Source: Spirochaetaceae bacterium
GTDB lineage: Bacteria; Spirochaetota; Spirochaetia; DSM-2461
DNA length: 35,149 nt
NCBI GenBank assembly: GCA_029210985.1
Contig: JARGFR010000012.1
Location: forward strand, 1 to 35,149
Direction of reading: 5' to 3'
The position numbers were made by a program, and so were the translations under genes. Below are positions 32,460 through 35,149 of this stretch, one piece after another. The notes beneath the pieces were generated by a model. The model was not told where the DNA came from, searched no databases, and saw only the letters and a program-made list of their open reading frames with translations. Within the stretch, counting starts at the first letter, position 1. The number at the start of each line of letters is the position of its first letter.

Positions 32460-33806
32460 GTGGCCGATCTGCATCGGATCTTTTCCAAAATTCTCGTACT
32501 GGACGACGATCCAACCGGTTCGCAGACCGTCTACGATATGCCGGTGTACACCCATTTTGATTTGGATGACCTCCTGTCGGCCCATCGGGATGAGTCCCGC
32601 ACCGTATACGTTCTGACAAACTCCCGAAGCCTGCACAAGAAGGAAACCGAAGAACTCCATCGTCATTTGATTCAAAACTGGATGTCCGTCGACTCAATCG
32701 CCGACGATCCGGGAGGCGAAACCCTGGTGATTTCCCGGGGAGACTCCACCCTTCGCGAGCACTATCCCCTGGAGACCGACACCGTCAAGGACACGCTGGC
32801 CTCGGGCATCTGAGCAACCATCCTGGTTCCCGCCTTCCCCGAAGGCGGTCGATTCACCATGGACGACATTCATTACGTCCGGGAAGATCACCTCCTCGTC
32901 CCAGCGGCCGAGACCGAGTTCTCCCGGGATTCCAGCTTCGGCTACACATCCTCGAATCTCCGTCATTATGTGGAGGAAAAAACCGGCGGCGCCGTCAGGG
33001 CGGCCGACGTCGTATCCATCGGCCTTGATTCTCTCCAGGCCGGCGATATCGACGGCATTGCCCGGAAACTCGCCGATGCCCCGAAAAAGGGCGCGGTGGT
33101 GGTCAATGCCGTGGACTACAACGACCTTAAAGTGTTTACCGTCGCGTTTGCCCGAACGGCCGGGTCCGGACAGCGCTTCGTTTTTCGGAGCGCCGCCTCA
33201 CTGGTGAAAGTGTTCGCCGGTCTGGACGATAAGGCGCTATTGAAACACAACGACATGTTTGCCGGGACCTCAGCCGTCGGCGGCCCAGGCATTCTGGCGG
33301 CCGGCTCCTATGTCGGTAAAACCACAAGGCTGCTGGCCTCCCTCGTCAATCAGGGCATACTGGTCGAAGTGAATCTGAATATCCGGACAGCTCTTCATGC
33401 CGACGCGTTTCCTGCTGAAGTCCGCCGAGCCGGGCTGGAAGCCGAGGAGCACATGAAAGAAGGCCGCAGCGTATGCCTCTACACCACCAACGCCGGCCGT
33501 CGGGAGTTCCTCAGTGCAGACGAGAGCGATGAGGATCTGAGCGACTTGTAGCTCTCGGCGCGCATCTCCGCCGGGCTCGAATTTGCTCCTTCATGGGTCA
33601 TCACCAAAGGCGGCATCACCAGCCACGATATCACGGTGAAAGGGATGCGCATCCGCCGGAACATAGTCATAGGACAGATCATCCACGGCGTGCCGGTGTG
33701 GAAATGCGGGGCCTAAAGCCGCCGGCCGGGGATTCCCCTGGTGATTTTCCCCGGGAACGTCGGCGATGAAACTGCCTTGGCCCGGGCTGTGGGGAAACTC
33801 ATCTGA
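32460..33806 (+). pseudogene. Four-carbon acid sugar kinase family (OtnK/DUF1537) pseudogene
   Basis: One reading frame from 32460 to 33806 encodes a nearly complete DUF1537-type kinase interrupted by in-frame stops TGA (32811-32813), TAG (33549-33551) and TAA (33714-33716). Similarity-bearing sequence continues across each: ILVLDDDPTGSQTVYDMPV and VYVLTNSRSLHKKE before the first, ILVPAFPEGGRFTMDDIHYV after it, TSAVGGPGILAAGSYVGKTT, then APSWVITKGGITSHDI after the second, and GIPLVIFPGNVGDETALA after the third. A further in-frame TAG lies at 32448-32450, and coding-like sequence continues upstream of it toward 32370, so the true start is probably earlier. Functional relatives phosphorylate erythronate/threonate-like acids. 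With three or four stops of all types it cannot be one sequencing error. Confidence 0.88.
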
Positions 33807-33832
33807 GTTACACCTCCAGGGCGATTTCTCCG

Positions 33833-34678
33833 TCAGAGCCGGGATATTTCCTTGATGATTCGTTCCTGCATACTTCTGGGCACCTTCTGATGAAAACGCA
33901 AAGAACGAATCCGCCCGGTGTCCTCTGTGAGAGAAACGAGTTCCTGCTTGGGTATCACCAAATGGGCGGGAACATCCAGCTCCTCGGCACAGCTCTCTCG
34001 GACCGCGACGATCGTTTCGTACAGTTTTTTCTTTTTGGATGACATTTTTCGGTAGGCGGTGGTTTTGAATATACCGGGTACCGACTTCTTGTCGAAATCC
34101 TTGAAGTTACCGGCAATCTTCAGGATCAGATCTTCCACTTTGTCGCTTTGCTTGACTTTGTTCAGCAGTGTCTCATGCAGCGCGAAGAGGTGTGCGACGT
34201 CGCCCAGAGCGTACTGTTTGGCGCCCTCTTCAATGGGCCGGGTCATCCAATTGTGCATCTGGTAGCGTTTTTTCCCCTCAACGCGGATTCCGAGTTCGGC
34301 CTCGAGAACCGCATCCAGGCCCTTCTTGGGTAAATCGAGCACTTCCACAAGATGCTGCAGGTCGTAAATACCGTTCATCTTCACTTTGTACTGCTTGTAG
34401 ATAAGACTGATATCCGAATCGGCGGAGTAGAACATGTAAATCTTGTTTTTCAGGGTCAAAAACTCCGCAAGCACGGCATCGTCCATCGGAAAAGGATCGA
34501 TCAGGTAGTAATCCTTTCCGTCAAAGAGCTGGATGAGACAGAGCCGCTCGCCATAAACATGAAGATTGAACTCCCCTTCGAAATCTATGGCCAGGAGCCG
34601 GTCTTCCCGATCCAGGAGTTTGCGGGAGAGTTTCTTCAGCTGATCATCGTCGGATATCCACGTGTATGAGATAGGCAT
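33833..34678 (-). CDS. Ribonuclease D-like 3'-5' exonuclease
   Basis: The protein is 281 aa from ATG 34678, or 286 from GTG 34693. It has a DEDDy exonuclease domain: LLAIDFEGEFN (DxE motif I), MFYSADSDISLI (motif II Asp), QYALGDVAHLFAL (motif III Tyr-x3-Asp). A helical HRDC-like C-terminal region of about 70 residues follows (SSKKKKLYETIVAVRESCAEELDVPAHLVIP). It resembles RNase D, which trims tRNA and other stable RNA 3' ends. The usual RNase D has two HRDC repeats and about 370 residues, so this is a shorter single-HRDC form. Neither start has a convincing ribosome-binding site. Confidence 0.88.
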   Translation of the reverse strand: MPISYTWISDDDQLKKLSRKLLDREDRLLAIDFEGEFNLHVYGERLCLIQLFDGKDYYLIDPFPMDDAVLAEFLTLKNKIYMFYSADSDISLIYKQYKVKMNGIYDLQHLVEVLDLPKKGLDAVLEAELGIRVEGKKRYQMHNWMTRPIEEGAKQYALGDVAHLFALHETLLNKVKQSDKVEDLILKIAGNFKDFDKKSVPGIFKTTAYRKMSSKKKKLYETIVAVRESCAEELDVPAHLVIPKQELVSLTEDTGRIRSLRFHQKVPRSMQERIIKEISRL

Positions 34679-34778
34679 GGGAAATGGTAGCACGTTTGCC
34701 CCGTCGTCGTTGAGCCGTGCCGATTGAAGCGGCGTTGAATGCCCAAAAGGTTATTGCAGACTCAAGTGAAACCCCAAT

Positions 34779-34790
34779 TTGACGCGTCAA
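34779..34790. repeat. Perfect 12-bp palindrome before the right-edge transposase
   Basis: TTGACGCGTCAA is a perfect palindrome about 42 bases before the transposase start. It may be part of the element's left end or a protein-binding site; no terminal inverted repeat can be confirmed because the other end is outside the window. Confidence 0.3.
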
Positions 34791-34831
34791 TAAAGGTGTC
34801 CCAATCCTAAATTTCCACAGGAGTTACCTTT

Positions 34832-35149
34832 ATGAGTGTCTTTCAACACCATCCCGATGGGCCGCCCCACTGCTCGAACCCCATTTGTCCCAACTACGAT
34901 CGGCCTCAAACAACCGATTGGTATCGAAAAGCCGGCTTTCACCCCACAAAGGCCTTTGGGCAAGTCCCCAGATTTCTCTGTAAAACCTGCAGAAAAACCT
35001 TCTCCACCCAGACCTTCTCTATGGATTACTACGCCAAGAAACTGGTCAACTATCGATACGTCTATAACCAGATCAATGCCGGCGCCGGCATCCGCAACAT
35101 CGCCCGAGACCTGGAGGTGCGGGACTCCACCATCACCAATCGGATCAAT
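34832..35149 (+). CDS. Zinc-ribbon transposase, N-terminal part (cut by window edge)
   Basis: From ATG 34832, behind an AGGAG at 34819-34823, the frame stays open for 106 codons to the right edge. The product starts MSVFQHHPDGPPHCSNPICP and contains a zinc-ribbon pattern: CSNPIC near 14-19 and CKTC near 50-53. FSTQTFSMDYYAKKLVNY follows, then a helix-turn-helix-like RNIARDLEVRDSTITNRI. This is the N-terminal layout of IS1/IS1595-like and related transposases, with the catalytic part off the edge. I recall similar proteins in spirochaete genomes. The family name is inference; the zinc ribbon plus HTH is seen. Confidence 0.7.
   Translation, partial: MSVFQHHPDGPPHCSNPICPNYDRPQTTDWYRKAGFHPTKAFGQVPRFLCKTCRKTFSTQTFSMDYYAKKLVNYRYVYNQINAGAGIRNIARDLEVRDSTITNRIN

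Noticed and set aside
32811-32813. TGA as selenocysteine or readthrough codon
   Set aside because: The same frame also has TAG and TAA stops, and the family has no known selenocysteine at this place; decay explains all of them.
1-35149. CRISPR arrays, tRNA and rRNA genes
   Set aside because: No regularly spaced repeats, no tRNA-like cloverleaf sequence and no rRNA-like conserved stretches were noticed while reading both strands.

Overview
The window is a GC-rich (roughly 55-58% by eye) bacterial chromosome segment, densely packed with genes on both strands and with many ATGA/TGATG stop-start overlaps. The mix of genes suggests a free-living spirochaete (Spirochaetota): a B12-dependent class II ribonucleotide reductase, a SUF-only iron-sulfur operon, short acidic secreted proteins with a DxDGDT motif, and two transposase types I associate with spirochaete genomes. 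This assignment is an inference from gene content and is not proven. No rRNA, tRNA or CRISPR array is visible. The window begins and ends inside transposase genes.

Region by region: (1) 1-385 is the 5' part of a transposase on the minus strand. It abuts a gene for a two-repeat acidic protein (438-1019) that seems to have lost its signal peptide. (2) 1091-3959 holds nrdJ with a NrdR box in its promoter region, and a divergent single-repeat relative of the acidic protein. (3) 4041-6106 is a tandem of three AIM24/TIGR00266 proteins. (4) 6205-8967 holds a Gfo/Idh/MocA oxidoreductase, RidA and a PQQ-type sugar dehydrogenase. (5) 8988-13124 is a tightly coupled minus-strand operon: a threonine-synthase-like PLP enzyme, a PP-loop (MurL-like) enzyme, a D-Ala-D-Ala-ligase-like ATP-grasp enzyme and a GNAT acetyltransferase. 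It looks like an undescribed small-molecule or peptidoglycan-modification pathway. (6) 13256-19713 is a complete SUF operon in the order rrf2 - small ORF - sufT-like - sufC - sufB - sufD - Rieske - sufS - sufU. Its control region carries two inverted repeats, and a large imperfect palindrome lies between rrf2 and the sufT-like gene.

(7) 19843-23651 holds a flavodoxin-fold NAD(P)H oxidoreductase, a six-TM methyl-accepting protein and a CapA-like protein. (8) 23655-28787 is a catabolic operon (transaldolase-family enzyme, a 55-aa unknown, CoA-acylating aldehyde dehydrogenase, acyl-CoA carboxyltransferase) with a divergent GntR/FadR-type regulator. (9) 28818-33806 holds a GH114-type hydrolase, a HAD phosphatase split by a frameshift, a DMT exporter, an acetyl-xylan-esterase-like hydrolase and a four-carbon acid sugar kinase pseudogene with several in-frame stops. 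This stretch appears to be decaying. (10) 33833-34693 is a ribonuclease D-like exonuclease, followed by the start of a second transposase that runs off the right edge.

A recurring theme is promoters whose -10 element lies only about 6-7 bases from the start codon, with no Shine-Dalgarno. This implies leaderless mRNAs for several single genes, while operon-internal genes rely on ribosome-binding sites or stop-start coupling.
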